Of a DNA stretch of 64,000 nt, positions 36,301 to 45,024 are shown piece by piece. Within the stretch, counting starts at the first letter, position 1, and each line of letters begins with the position of its first letter. Under the pieces are notes generated by a model. The model did not search any database, was not told the origin of the DNA, and saw only the letters and a program-made list of their open reading frames with translations. The position numbers and the translations under genes were made by a program. The DNA is from Pseudomarimonas arenosa (GTDB lineage: Bacteria; Pseudomonadota; Gammaproteobacteria; Xanthomonadales; Xanthomonadaceae), in the NCBI RefSeq assembly GCF_014841215.1, contig NZ_JACYTR010000003.1, forward strand, positions 124,001 to 188,000, given 5' to 3'.

Positions 36301-36423
36301 GAGCAGGGCAGTAGTGCGTCCAAGGCGCACCCTGTAGTTAAGGGGGCGTCTTCATCCAGCCACCCTTTTTGATTTTCACCCACCACCTGGAGCAGTATCG
36401 AGGCTTTCAAGCAAGGCTCGAAC

Positions 36424-38079
36424 ATGAAACGCAGCGGCTTGCTGATCTGCTTCCTGCTCTGCGCCTGCGCTGCGCCGGAGCGACCAAACATAGAAGACAT
36501 AGCCGCTGCGGAAGCCATCATGGGCGTGCCAATGAACTCGGCCGAGCGCGAGCTGATGCTGGATGCGGTGCGCGAGCAGCGCGCTGCTTTCGATGCCTTG
36601 CACGGCTTCGATCTGCCCAACGATCTGGCGCCGGCTCTTGTCTTCACACCGGGGTTCAGCCCGCCCGCCGTTTCGCTGACACCTGGCTGGTCTCAACCCG
36701 ACGACATCCAACGGCCTGCCAACAACGATGAACTGCCCTTCTTGTCGGTGGCGGAACTCGGCGTACTGCTGCGCAGCGGTCAGCTCACCTCAGTCGAGCT
36801 GACCACGATCTGTCTCGATCGCATCCGTCGTTACGATGCCGAGCTGCATGCCCTCATCACGGTCACCGAGCCGCTGGCGCTGCAGCAAGCAAAGCAGGCC
36901 GATGCCGAGTTTGCCGCCGGCATCGATCGTGGCCCGCTGCAAGGCATTCCCTACGGCCTGAAGGATCTGTTCGCAGTCGAGGGCTATCCCACCACCTGGG
37001 GCGCAATGCCGTACAAGAATCAGCGGATCGAATCCAACGCCACCGTGGTGCAACGTCTGCAAGCCGCCGGAGCGGTACTGATAGCTAAGAGTAGCGTCGG
37101 CGCACTGGCCTGGGGCGACGTCTGGTACGGCGGCAAAACCCGCACGCCATGGAACCCAGAGCAAGGCACCAGTGGTTCCTCGGCTGGGTCGGCGGCGGGC
37201 GTGGCAGCAGGATTCTTCCCGTTCGCTATCGGCACCGAAACATGGGGTTCCATCGTCTCGCCATCCTTGAAGAGCGGCGTCACCGGGCTGCGTCCCACCT
37301 TTGGACGGGTCAGCCGCAGTGGCGCCATGGCTCTGGCCTGGTCAATGGATAAGGTCGGGCCCATCTGCCGCTACGCTGAAGACTGCGCCATGGTGCTGGA
37401 TGCCATTCGTGGCCCCGATGGCAAAGATCTCAGCGTGCAGCCAGCCGGCTTTGCGTACGACCCACAACTCGCCATCGCCGATCTCAAGCTCGCGTACCTG
37501 AAGCAGGATTTCGAGTCGCCCTACGACAACGAAGATGAACAGGCCGGCCGCCTCGCCCAACAAAACGACCAGCGGCTGCTCGCCGCCCTGCAAGCCTCCG
37601 GAGTGAAACTGCAGGCGGTGTCGCTGCCCGAATTCCCGGCCGATGCGCTCGCCTTCATCCTCAGTGCCGAAGCCGCCGCCGCCTTCGATACGCTCACCCG
37701 CTCCGGCCAGGACGACACCATGGTGCGACAGATCAAGCATGCCTGGCCCAACGTATTCCGCGCCGCGCGCTTCATCCCCGCCGTCGAATACCTGCAAGCC
37801 AACCGCTTGCGTCTACGTCTCGTGCAGCAGATCAACCGAATGCTGGCCGACTTCGACGTGGTGTTCAGCCCGTGCTGGGCCAACGACCAATCCCTGATCA
37901 CCAACCTCACCGGCCACCCCTCGATCTTCGTGCCCCACGGCATCGGCGCCAATAACCTGCCCACCGGCATCTGCCTCATCGCCAATGCTTTCGATGAAGG
38001 GAGGTTGATCACCGCCGCGCGTAGTCTGCAGCAACTCAACACGTTCCATCACCAGCGCCCGCCAGGGTTTGCCCCATAA
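36424..38079 (+). CDS. Amidase signature family lipoprotein
   Basis: The 551-residue protein has an N-terminal lipobox-like signal (LLICFLLCAC), then about 100 residues of helical linker, and then the amidase domain (about 105-545). The Ser-cisSer-Lys triad is visible as K in GIPYGLKDLFAVEGY, S in GTSGSSAGSAAGVAAG and the serine in TETWGSIVSPS. Such enzymes hydrolyse amide bonds (aryl or acyl amides, or the Glu-tRNA amidotransferase A-like reaction), and an exported version is unusual; Gln-tRNA amidotransferase function is excluded by its envelope location. It follows the tandem repeats and stands alone. Confidence 0.87.
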   Translation: MKRSGLLICFLLCACAAPERPNIEDIAAAEAIMGVPMNSAERELMLDAVREQRAAFDALHGFDLPNDLAPALVFTPGFSPPAVSLTPGWSQPDDIQRPANNDELPFLSVAELGVLLRSGQLTSVELTTICLDRIRRYDAELHALITVTEPLALQQAKQADAEFAAGIDRGPLQGIPYGLKDLFAVEGYPTTWGAMPYKNQRIESNATVVQRLQAAGAVLIAKSSVGALAWGDVWYGGKTRTPWNPEQGTSGSSAGSAAGVAAGFFPFAIGTETWGSIVSPSLKSGVTGLRPTFGRVSRSGAMALAWSMDKVGPICRYAEDCAMVLDAIRGPDGKDLSVQPAGFAYDPQLAIADLKLAYLKQDFESPYDNEDEQAGRLAQQNDQRLLAALQASGVKLQAVSLPEFPADALAFILSAEAAAAFDTLTRSGQDDTMVRQIKHAWPNVFRAARFIPAVEYLQANRLRLRLVQQINRMLADFDVVFSPCWANDQSLITNLTGHPSIFVPHGIGANNLPTGICLIANAFDEGRLITAARSLQQLNTFHHQRPPGFAP

Positions 38080-38473
38080 CGCCGGGTTTGATCATGCGCG
38101 GCGTCTCCTGAGTCTGAGTGCAGAGTGGTGGGCCACAGGCCCACCCTACGGAGGGGCGTTGTCGTGGGGAGTGGTGGGCCTGTGGCCCAAGCCCATCAAC
38201 GCTTCCGTCACGCCGACAAAGCCCCTCTCCCCTCGCGGGAGAGGGGTTGGGGAGAGGGGGCTTCATCAGTGGCCGCCGTACTCTGAACCTGTCGATGAGT
38301 TACAACCGCAGCAACATCCGGTGAAATCATCTGTTCAGAAATCGGACCCAGCCAAGCACGCACTCATCCGCTAGCCAAAGTCGAGTCATCAATACGCACC
38401 ACGACCATTGGCACAGGCCAGCAGCGGTGCATTGAATCACCATCGTCGCTCACCAAGACGGGTTGCTCCACCC
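38080..38473. repeat. Intergenic region with family A and C repeats
   Basis: GTGGTGGGCCACAGGCCCAC followed by CCTAC is at 38125-38149, and GTGGTGGGCCTGTGGCCC at about 38173-38190 in the opposite sense. A CCCCTCTCCCCTCGCGGGAG plus AGGGG arm is at 38222-38246. The rest of this 394-bp gap appears non-coding; the CPBP protease frame extends into it from a TTG at 38408. Confidence 0.75.
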
Positions 38474-39187
38474 ATGGGTCTCAATGCTTTGCCACCCGCC
38501 ACCCGAATGCGCTGCTTCATTGCATTCATCGTCGGCTGCGTGCTCTGGCTTGCTGCGACTGTCCTGTCGCACGTCGTGCCGACGGTCGCCCTGGGCTTGG
38601 AACTGGTCGGCCTCACCTTCGCCATCGTCGCCGCCATTCAACTCGTGCTCGGCCCACTGGCGGTATGGCTGGCGCTACGCATCCCCGGCTGGACGTTGGC
38701 CGACATCGGCCTCAGACGCGCGCATTGGCGCGCCGATGCAGCCATCGGTTTCGCCGTCGCCGCCGTGTTTGCGGTGTTGCAGTTCGGGCTCATCATCCCG
38801 GCCACCGGCGGCGCCGAGCGCAGCGATGTAGTGGCCAATGTGGCTCAGCTGGGTCACAGCGTGCCGGGGCTGCTCGCTTTCATTGCCTTGGCCTGGGCGG
38901 GCTCCCTCAGTGAGGAGCTGTTCTTTCGCGGCTTTCTGCTTAACGTCTTGCGCCGACTGTTCGGCTCCGGCCGCCTGGCCATCATCCTCGCCAGCGCCTT
39001 CGTCATCGTGTTTTTCGCCGCATTGCATGGTTATCAAGGCTGGGCCGGCATGATCGACACCAGCCTCTACGGCGGCCTCACCATGACCTTGCTGTACCTA
39101 TGGCGCGGCGGTCGACTCACCGCCTGCATCGTGGCCCACGCCGGATGGAATACGATCGCCTGCATAGCGCTTTGGGGCTGGTTTTAG
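38474..39187 (+). CDS. CPBP-family intramembrane glutamic protease
   Basis: Starting from the ATG at 38474 the product has 237 residues with about seven membrane helices. The CPBP motifs are present: SLSEELFFRGFLLNVL (EE-x3-R), then FAALHGYQGW (histidine motif) and CIVAHAGWNTI (H-x2-x-N). These inner-membrane proteins (CAAX protease and bacteriocin-processing relatives, also called ABI family) cleave within membranes. A further in-frame TTG at 38408 lies in the repeat-containing leader and was not used. No operon partner is adjacent. Confidence 0.85.
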   Translation: MGLNALPPATRMRCFIAFIVGCVLWLAATVLSHVVPTVALGLELVGLTFAIVAAIQLVLGPLAVWLALRIPGWTLADIGLRRAHWRADAAIGFAVAAVFAVLQFGLIIPATGGAERSDVVANVAQLGHSVPGLLAFIALAWAGSLSEELFFRGFLLNVLRRLFGSGRLAIILASAFVIVFFAALHGYQGWAGMIDTSLYGGLTMTLLYLWRGGRLTACIVAHAGWNTIACIALWGWF

Positions 39188-39259
39188 CCCGCGTTTCTCA
39201 TACGCCTCACTGCGACCTCACTACCGATGGGTATGACACATGCGGGCTCGCCGTGGCCC

Positions 39260-39282
39260 GTAGGATGGGCCTGTGGCCCATC
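39260..39282 (+). repeat. Family A repeat, diverged copy
   Basis: GTAGGATGGGCCTGTGGCCC plus ATC is one base different from the GTAGGGTGGGC consensus at each of two places, and the paired change keeps the inverted repeat (GATGGGCC / GGCCCATC). Confidence 0.75.
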
Positions 39283-39445
39283 AAAGTCGTTCGCAAGGCT
39301 CGACTTGATTTGACCGACTCTTCGCTTAAACCGACATCGCCCAGGCCCGATTGTGCAAAATGTCACCCAGCTGATGAGCCGCGCGTGGCCCAAATGACCG
39401 CCCAAAGCGCTACGATCCGGAAATCACTCGCAACACTGATTCCCT

Positions 39446-39982
39446 ATGCGCAACGCCCTACAAGAACAACTCCTCAAGGCCGGCCTGGCCAAGAAATCCA
39501 AGATCGACGCCGTCGCCCGCGAGCAAGCCAAGCAGCGCAGCGCCAACGCCGCCGCTCCCAGTGCCGAGCAAGCCGAAGCCGAACGCCAACGGCGTGAGAA
39601 AGCGGAACGCGATCGCCAACTCCAGGCCGAACGCAACGCCCAGGCCCGCATCCAGGAACAACGCGCCCAGGCCCGGCAAATCATCGAACAGAACAAACTC
39701 AAGCTGGAAGGCGACAGCGACTACCGCTTCACCGACGGCAACGCCATCCGCAGCATCCTCGTCACCGATTCGTTGCGCAAACAGCTGGCTAAGGGCTCGG
39801 TGGTGATTGTGCGGTTCGATGATAGCTACGCGGTGGTGCCGCGGGCTGTGGTGGAGAAGATTGAGTCGCGGGATGCGGGGATGATTGTCGTCGATCACGG
39901 CCGTGGGGGAACGGCGGGTGGTGGCGAAGCTGAGGATGAGTATTACAAGCGGTTTGTGGTGCCGGATGATTTGGTTTGGTAG
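39446..39982 (+). CDS. yaiL: DUF2058 (YaiL-like) protein
   Basis: The 178-residue cytoplasmic protein begins MRNALQEQLLKAGLAKKSKI, has a long Ala/Arg/Glu/Gln-rich coiled coil (about 22-80; RQRREKAERDRQLQAERNAQ), and a C-terminal globular part with DYRFTDGNAIRSILVTDSLR and ends KRFVVPDDLVW. This is the full DUF2058 pattern of gammaproteobacterial YaiL, previously called a nucleoprotein/polynucleotide-associated protein; no detailed function is known. It stands alone on the plus strand and is probably a stable core gene amid accessory DNA. Confidence 0.88.
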   Translation: MRNALQEQLLKAGLAKKSKIDAVAREQAKQRSANAAAPSAEQAEAERQRREKAERDRQLQAERNAQARIQEQRAQARQIIEQNKLKLEGDSDYRFTDGNAIRSILVTDSLRKQLAKGSVVIVRFDDSYAVVPRAVVEKIESRDAGMIVVDHGRGGTAGGGEAEDEYYKRFVVPDDLVW

Positions 39983-40102
39983 GGGGCGCCACAACCTCCA
40001 TCGCTGGAAATCCGGTGCACGTCTGACTGCCAACAACCAATCTCGACGGGTTGAAACCAATCTGCTGACGCTGAACTTCTCGGCCTATGTGCCTGTTTCT
40101 CG

Positions 40103-40285
40103 ATGGGAGAATTTGGCGAAGCGATTGGTGACTCGGCGGACTCGTTTGCTGAGGGGGCCTTCGATCTGATTAGTATGTTGGCCTACGGTGCGCCGTTCTT
40201 GCCGGTGGCGTTTCCGCTGGCCCTTTTGTGGCGTTGGTCGTGGCGCCGTGCCACGTGGGGAAAGCGTTCGGCCTCGGACAAATAG
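40103..40285 (+). CDS. Possible small membrane protein
   Basis: A 60-residue frame starting at ATG 40103 reads MGEFGEAIGDSADSFAEG, followed by a single hydrophobic helix (LISMLAYGAPFLPVAFPLAL) and a basic, Trp/Arg-rich C terminus consistent with the inside-positive rule. No clear ribosome-binding site precedes it, and it follows DUF2058 by 120 bases. It could be genuine or chance. Confidence 0.35.
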   Translation: MGEFGEAIGDSADSFAEGAFDLISMLAYGAPFLPVAFPLALLWRWSWRRATWGKRSASDK

Positions 40286-40328
40286 CTGCGTGTTGTTGCG
40301 GCGCGCGGTGTTCAACCGCATAGCCCGG

Positions 40329-40380
40329 GCGTCCAAGACGCACCCCATGACACCTTAACCATAGGGTGCGTCTTGGACGC
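40329..40380. repeat. Large hairpin repeat GCGTCCAAGACGCACCC
   Basis: GCGTCCAAGACGCACCC at 40329-40345 and GGGTGCGTCTTGGACGC at 40364-40380 are perfect 17-bp inverted arms around an 18-base loop. Part of the same motif, GTGCGTCCAAGGCGCACCCT, appears at about 36314-36333. It lies between convergent genes and could also terminate transcription. Confidence 0.75.
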
Positions 40381-40407
40381 ACCTCCCTCGGACTACGAAG
40401 ACGACGC

Positions 40408-41046
40408 TCAACCGCGCGCATGGCGAGTTGGAACAGATGCGTGCCGAGTTGCTGCCGCATGTATCGGTCGGACAGATTCCCTTACTGCTGAATGGGTGAT
40501 TGCCGATTCGCCGTGCTGCGGCGAGTCCGGATCAATCAGTGGCGATAGCGGCAGGTCGCCACGCACCAGGGTGTAAGGAATCTGCTGGCGTCGAAGTTCG
40601 GCTAACCAATGCGCATAGACCTCGCGCGGTTCAATGGCATCGATGAGGGCCAGCCAGTAGTCATTGGGGTAGGCCGCCTGCTTGTCTGCGCCGATCAAGT
40701 CGGGCTCTACCCAGCGCCGTGTGCTCATGCGACGGCGCAGTTCCGCTTCGGCGGTGACGATGACGACGGCCTGTTTAGGCGCCGGGTGGGCCAGCAGAGT
40801 CTGCCAGGCCTCATCGTGGCAGAAGCGGGGAGTGGGGCGGGCAAGCGGGTGGCGGCGCTGCTGTCCGGCGGCTGAGCGCAGAATGTTGTAGTGATAGAAG
40901 CAGTTCTTGGTAAGCGATTCGTCTGTCGCGGCAAACGGAAATACCACGGGCCTGTTGGGAAGGCCGATGCGCTGATCAGCGCGTTGCTGCGCGCCGATAT
41001 AGGTGCTTTTTCCGGCGCACGAAGGGCCGCAAACGATGTGGATCAC
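40408..41046 (-). CDS. P-loop kinase/ATPase-like protein
   Basis: The 212-residue frame starts MIHIVCGPSCAGKSTYIGAQ, with a Walker A motif at residues 7-15 (GPSCAGKST) characteristic of small nucleotide or nucleoside kinases and zeta-toxin-like ATPases. Its central region has FCHDEAWQTLL and VVIVTAEAELRRRMSTRRW, in which the RRR segment may be a lid. The last about 25 residues read into less conserved, His/Arg-rich sequence near the hairpin repeat, so the C terminus may be altered by repeat insertion. The substrate cannot be predicted. No neighbour suggests a toxin-antitoxin role. Confidence 0.7.
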   Translation of the reverse strand: MIHIVCGPSCAGKSTYIGAQQRADQRIGLPNRPVVFPFAATDESLTKNCFYHYNILRSAAGQQRRHPLARPTPRFCHDEAWQTLLAHPAPKQAVVIVTAEAELRRRMSTRRWVEPDLIGADKQAAYPNDYWLALIDAIEPREVYAHWLAELRRQQIPYTLVRGDLPLSPLIDPDSPQHGESAITHSAVRESVRPIHAAATRHASVPTRHARG

Positions 41047-41289
41047 GTTGGCTTAGTAAACAGAACCGCGGCGATCATACGCTGCGAGGGATGAGCATGC
41101 CTAGCGGAGAGCGAAGGCGTCGTGCGAGTTGCCGACCGTGATCGGGCAGATTGCCGGCATTTTCTCGGCGTGCCGCTTCCATTGCTCAAACAATCAATGG
41201 CTTGGCGATTGGCGCGGAGCGTGCTCAAGTAAAGGGCGAGTCATTCCGACATTGGGATTCGTAATTGACACGAGGCCTGTGAGCACGCT

Positions 41290-41742
41290 ATGAGCCAGAC
41301 CATTTTCGAAACATTGCGCCAGGACCACGATCGTCAACGCCGGCTGGTTGAGCTGTTGGAAAAGACGGAAGGTGACAGTCGCGCCCGTCGTGAGCTTTTC
41401 GCCATGCTCAAGGCCGAGCTTTCGAGTCATGCCGCGGCGGAGGAGCGTCATTTCTACGCGCCGCTGATTGCCTGCGACCTGACCCAGGAGAAGGCGCGTC
41501 ACAGCATCGCCGAGCATCATGAAATCGACGAGTTGGTCGAATCGCTGGAGGAGGTGGATATGTCGAGCAGTGCCTGGCTCAGGCGGGCAAAGCTGCTATT
41601 CGATCGGGTGAAACACCACCTAGAAGAAGAAGAGCATGAAGTCTTTCAGCTGGCCAGGAATGCCTTGAGTCGAGCCCAAATTGTCCAACTGGGCGACGAG
41701 TACGTTGGCTCAATGGAAGAGTTTCGTGCCGAGACGGCGTAA
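41290..41742 (+). CDS. Hemerythrin HHE-domain protein
   Basis: The 150-residue, mostly helical protein has the hemerythrin-like metal ligands in order: DHDRQRRL (first helix), HAAAEERHFYAPLI (H-x3-E), IAEHHEIDELV, and HHLEEEEHEVFQLA. These four-helix bundles bind a non-haem di-iron site and act in oxygen or nitric-oxide sensing, or iron-sulfur repair. It starts at ATG 41290. There is no signal peptide, so it is cytoplasmic, and no obvious operon partner. Confidence 0.88.
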   Translation: MSQTIFETLRQDHDRQRRLVELLEKTEGDSRARRELFAMLKAELSSHAAAEERHFYAPLIACDLTQEKARHSIAEHHEIDELVESLEEVDMSSSAWLRRAKLLFDRVKHHLEEEEHEVFQLARNALSRAQIVQLGDEYVGSMEEFRAETA

Positions 41743-42029
41743 GTTTGAGGTCAGTTCACACAGGCAGTATCACTATGCCTACCCATCGCACGACACTAGC
41801 CACGCTGATGCGTTCCCTGGCGGATCTCCCCGTGATCAACACGGCCAACCAAGAACAAGCAGGTCCGAGCGCTGGATCTTGCACAGGCAGAGGTGGGCTT
41901 GCGCCGGGATGACCGTTGGTAGGCCGAAGGGTCAAGGATCACGTGTTAGGTGCCGATCGCGCGGGATGAGTTGGGTGTTAGTTGAATCCGAACCCGGGGC
42001 GTAACGACTAGTTGCTGGAATAGGAAGGA

Positions 42030-43115
42030 ATGAGGATGCGAAGGATCTTGCGGCGCTTTGGGCTGGTCGTTGTGTTGCTGATGGCTGGCTGGGCCAGTGT
42101 CGGGCTGTACTTTGAGTTCAGCGATCGGGGGCCGTGGCCGGCACGGGCCGAGGTCGAGCCAACCGGGGCTTTCGAGAGGGAGACGACGTGTTATTTCGGC
42201 GGTGGCTACGACGAGTGGAGCGCATTGCTGCGACAGAAGAACGGCAGCTGGAATCCCAAGAGCTGGTTGCTGTCGGTCTGGGCATCACGCGAGAAGTACG
42301 ACACGGCGGTCGCGACGGTGGATTGTCGCTTTATTACCTATGAAAGCGACGGCCTGAAGATTTCCGGTTTCATGATCGCACCCAAGGGCGAGTCGGGCCG
42401 TCGCCTGCCTGTGCTCATATTCAATCGCGGCGGTAACGGTGGGTTCGGCGCGATCAGCTTCGCACTTGCCCTGCAACGCTTGGTGCCGTTTGCCCAGGAC
42501 GGCTTCCTGGTACTAAGCAGTCAGTATCGCGGCTTGAATGAGTCGAATCCTGAGCAATTCGGTAGAGATGAATTCGGTGGTGCCGACGTACGCGACGTTG
42601 AGCGGTTGCTTGAACTGGTTGATCGACTTCCGCAGGCCGATCCGGACAACATCTTCATGCTCGGCGCAAGTCGTGGCGTGATGATGAGCTACTTGGTAGC
42701 GCGCGGAAGCGACCGAATCCGCGCGCTGGCCTCGGTCAATGGCGACGTCGATCTTGAGTTGGAACTGAAGTTTCGGCCCGAAATGGAGCGCGTCTACGCT
42801 GCCCGTATCCCCAACTATGCCAGTCGCAAGCAGGAAGCGTTAGCCGAGCGATCGGTCATGCACTGGGCCGAGGAGTTGCCACGCGACATGCCCATTCTGC
42901 TGCTTCATGGTGGCGAGGACGATCGCGTCGATCCGAACAACGGGCCACGATTCAAGGCTCGACTGGATGCACTGGGGCATCCGAGCAAATTGATCATGTA
43001 CCCCGACGACGGTCATTCGCTGGGGCGGAGCTGGGAACAAGCGCACCAGGAGATCGTGACCTGGTTCCGCGACCATGCCCGCGCTCCTCACTCGGCACAG
43101 CTTGGACAGCCTTAA
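42030..43115 (+). CDS. Membrane-anchored alpha/beta hydrolase (prolyl oligopeptidase-like)
   Basis: The 361-residue protein starts with a signal anchor (RRFGLVVVLLMAGWASVGLYF). After a linker, the alpha/beta hydrolase domain (about 95-350) shows an oxyanion strand (LPVLIFNRGGNGG), the nucleophile elbow GASRGVMMSY, the acid in LLLHGGEDDRVDPNNG and the catalytic histidine in YPDDGHSLGRSWEQAH. The S9 or dienelactone hydrolase-like arrangement suggests an ester or peptide hydrolase in the periplasm. It is a single gene preceded by 287 bases with nothing recognisable. Confidence 0.84.
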   Translation: MRMRRILRRFGLVVVLLMAGWASVGLYFEFSDRGPWPARAEVEPTGAFERETTCYFGGGYDEWSALLRQKNGSWNPKSWLLSVWASREKYDTAVATVDCRFITYESDGLKISGFMIAPKGESGRRLPVLIFNRGGNGGFGAISFALALQRLVPFAQDGFLVLSSQYRGLNESNPEQFGRDEFGGADVRDVERLLELVDRLPQADPDNIFMLGASRGVMMSYLVARGSDRIRALASVNGDVDLELELKFRPEMERVYAARIPNYASRKQEALAERSVMHWAEELPRDMPILLLHGGEDDRVDPNNGPRFKARLDALGHPSKLIMYPDDGHSLGRSWEQAHQEIVTWFRDHARAPHSAQLGQP

Positions 43116-43188
43116 CATGCCGATTGCACATAGGCTCTTTCCATGAGCCGATATCATAACCTGTTGATTAGTCTAGATCGTGCTCTAC

Positions 43189-43440
43189 TCCCCTCTCCCC
43201 TGGCGGGGGAGAGATCGATGCGCACTGACAACGCGCGCCGGCTGGTGCCCCGGAACTCCCTCCCCGATGCTCGGGGGGGCGGGGTGGGGTTAGGGAGCCG
43301 ATCTTTGCCTGCCCAGGGTCCTCGCATAGCGAGGTTCCTGGGTAGGGGGCGAGCCCGCGAAGTGAGCATCCCCCCTCACCCCAACCCCTCTCCCGCCAGG
43401 GGAGAGGGGCTTTAAACCGCTACGGCGAGGGGAGAGGGGG
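43189..43440 (+). repeat. Intergenic repeat cluster, copy 3 of family C
   Basis: Arms CTCCCCTCTCCCCTGGCGGG at 43189 and CCCCTCTCCCGCCAGGGGAG at about 43385 enclose a full family C unit (GGAACTCCCTCCCCGATGCTCG, TTAGGGAGCCGATCTTTGCC, CCTCGCATAGCGAGG). The 34835-35065 cluster has the same composition and order. No gene is present between 43116 and 43559. Confidence 0.82.
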
Positions 43441-43559
43441 AGGCAAGTCCACTCGGTTCAGGGCTTGATTGGTTTGAGACGAAGGCTCGCAGGCCGACGC
43501 TGGACGCAGCCGGCATCCAGGATGGATAGAATCGACCCATTGCACAGCCGGAGCGGGTG

Positions 43560-43964
43560 ATGATTCAGGGCAACTGCAACTGCGGCGCGGTTCGTTACGA
43601 AATCGATACAGAGTTGACCGACGTGTACGTTTGCCATTGCTCGATCTGCCGCCGCTTTAGCGGCGCCCAGGGCATCGCGGTGGTGCTGGTACCTAATCAC
43701 CAGTTCAGATGGTTGGCCGGCAAGGAGCAGGTGGCGATGTGGAAGAAGCCCGACGCTGATTGGGAATCCTGGTTTTGCCGCACCTGCGGCTCGGCCATGC
43801 CTGGCACCAATGACAGTGAACGCATGTTCGTACCGGCGGGTTCGATCAGCATTGGCGGTGAGCAACTGCGCGTCGCGCATCACGTATGGGTCGATTCACG
43901 TGCGCCCTGGGATGTGATTGGTGATGCAGGGAAGCGACACAAGGCAAGGTTCGCTCCGAGCTAG
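43560..43964 (+). CDS. GFA family (CENP-V/GFA domain) protein
   Basis: The 134-residue protein from ATG 43560 (a GTG one codon earlier is possible) carries the zinc-binding cysteines of the GFA fold: GNCNCGAVRYEI, CHCSICRRFSG and WFCRTCGSAMPG. Named after a glutathione-dependent formaldehyde-activating enzyme, most members have no proven activity. The ends (DSRAPWDV) agree with the family. It is a lone gene between repeats. Confidence 0.86.
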   Translation: MIQGNCNCGAVRYEIDTELTDVYVCHCSICRRFSGAQGIAVVLVPNHQFRWLAGKEQVAMWKKPDADWESWFCRTCGSAMPGTNDSERMFVPAGSISIGGEQLRVAHHVWVDSRAPWDVIGDAGKRHKARFAPS

Positions 43965-43971
43965 CAGGTTG

Positions 43972-44195
43972 CTGAAATGCCTCCATCCTGGAGGTTTTCA
44001 GCGCAACCCTTCGACAAGATCAGGGATCGCCGTTCGGCAGGCTCACGGCAAGCCGGTCGCGGCAAAGCCGCGCCACACCTGCCGTGGGCCTGTCGAACGG
44101 TTTGCCGGAAATCAACCACTTGCGTGTTCGATTTCCGCGCGCGCCGTCCGTGGCGCGCAAAATCAGGCTGCTGAAATGAGTCTCAGCAGCCTGCC
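43972..44195. repeat. Intergenic repeat with hairpins, including CAGGCTGCTGA arms (family E)
   Basis: GGTTGCTGAAA...TTTTCAGCGCAACC flanks CTCCATCCTGGAG at 43972-44010. CAGGCTGCTGA (44164-44174) pairs with TCAGCAGCCTG (44183-44193) in a perfect 11-bp stem with an 8-base loop. The latter hairpin recurs at 48276-48309. Between them lies GTTCGGCAGGCTCACGGC, similar to part of family D. Confidence 0.8.
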
Positions 44196-44239
44196 AGGCC
44201 GCACTGCCAAGAAGAGCTTTCGACCACGAGGAGTCTGCG

Positions 44240-44770
44240 ATGCCGTTCACACCGATTCATATGGGGCCGGGCATGGCGCTAAAGGCGCTCACAGGACGGC
44301 ACTTCAGTCTGGTGGCGTTCGGTTACGCGCAGATCGCCATGGATATCGAGCCCTTGGTGCGCATTCTGCGCGACGACGAAGTACTGCACGGGGTTACCCA
44401 TACCTATGTCGGCGCCTTGGCAATCGCTGTGCCGACCTTACCCATCGTTTGGTTTTCATATCCGCTGTTCAGTCGCTGCTGGCGATGGCTGATCGAAGGG
44501 TTCGAGTGGCCGTGGCTGCGGATGTTCGCCACGCCCGATCGACCCTCATTCTGGCCCGTTGCGACCGGTGTTGCCGTGGGTACCTTCAGCCACGTCGTGT
44601 TCGACAGCATCATGCATTCCGACATGCATCCTCTGTGGCCGTTCTCAATCGTCAAACCCATCTACAAGCTGATCAGCATAGAGGACCTGCATGCGCTGTG
44701 TTTGGCGTCCGGCGTAGTGGGTTTGGCAATATTCGCCGTGGTTTGGTTGCTCAGCAAGAAGCGAGCGTAG
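44240..44770 (+). CDS. DUF4184/YdjM-like membrane protein
   Basis: The 176-residue integral membrane protein begins MPFTPIHMGPGMALKAL and shows conserved polar residues embedded in helices: AQIAMDIEPL, LHGVTHTYVGAL and GTFSHVVFDSIMHSDMHPLW, with His and Asp spaced as in metal-dependent YdjM/LexA-binding inner-membrane hydrolase-like proteins. Four helices are apparent. A metal-ion hydrolase role is family speculation. It follows the family E repeat and precedes a 255-bp gap. Confidence 0.78.
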   Translation: MPFTPIHMGPGMALKALTGRHFSLVAFGYAQIAMDIEPLVRILRDDEVLHGVTHTYVGALAIAVPTLPIVWFSYPLFSRCWRWLIEGFEWPWLRMFATPDRPSFWPVATGVAVGTFSHVVFDSIMHSDMHPLWPFSIVKPIYKLISIEDLHALCLASGVVGLAIFAVVWLLSKKRA

Positions 44771-45024
44771 GGCGGGCCCTGGCCCGCCAAGAAATCACCG
44801 CGCCCGTGCGGGCGCCATCGTGAAGGAGAGGGCGATGGCCAAGGCCATCATCAGTGGCGACCCGATCCTGTTGCCTTGCGTGCTGCGCATCGACCGATCT
44901 CCTTAGTGGGTGCTGAAATGCGTGCGTAGCCCACGCCGTTCTCCGCCGGCTTGGAAGCTGCGTCTGAGCACTGGTCGCAATTGGGCATAATGGACTATCG
45001 AGGCTGCTTGGATCTGTGCAGACA

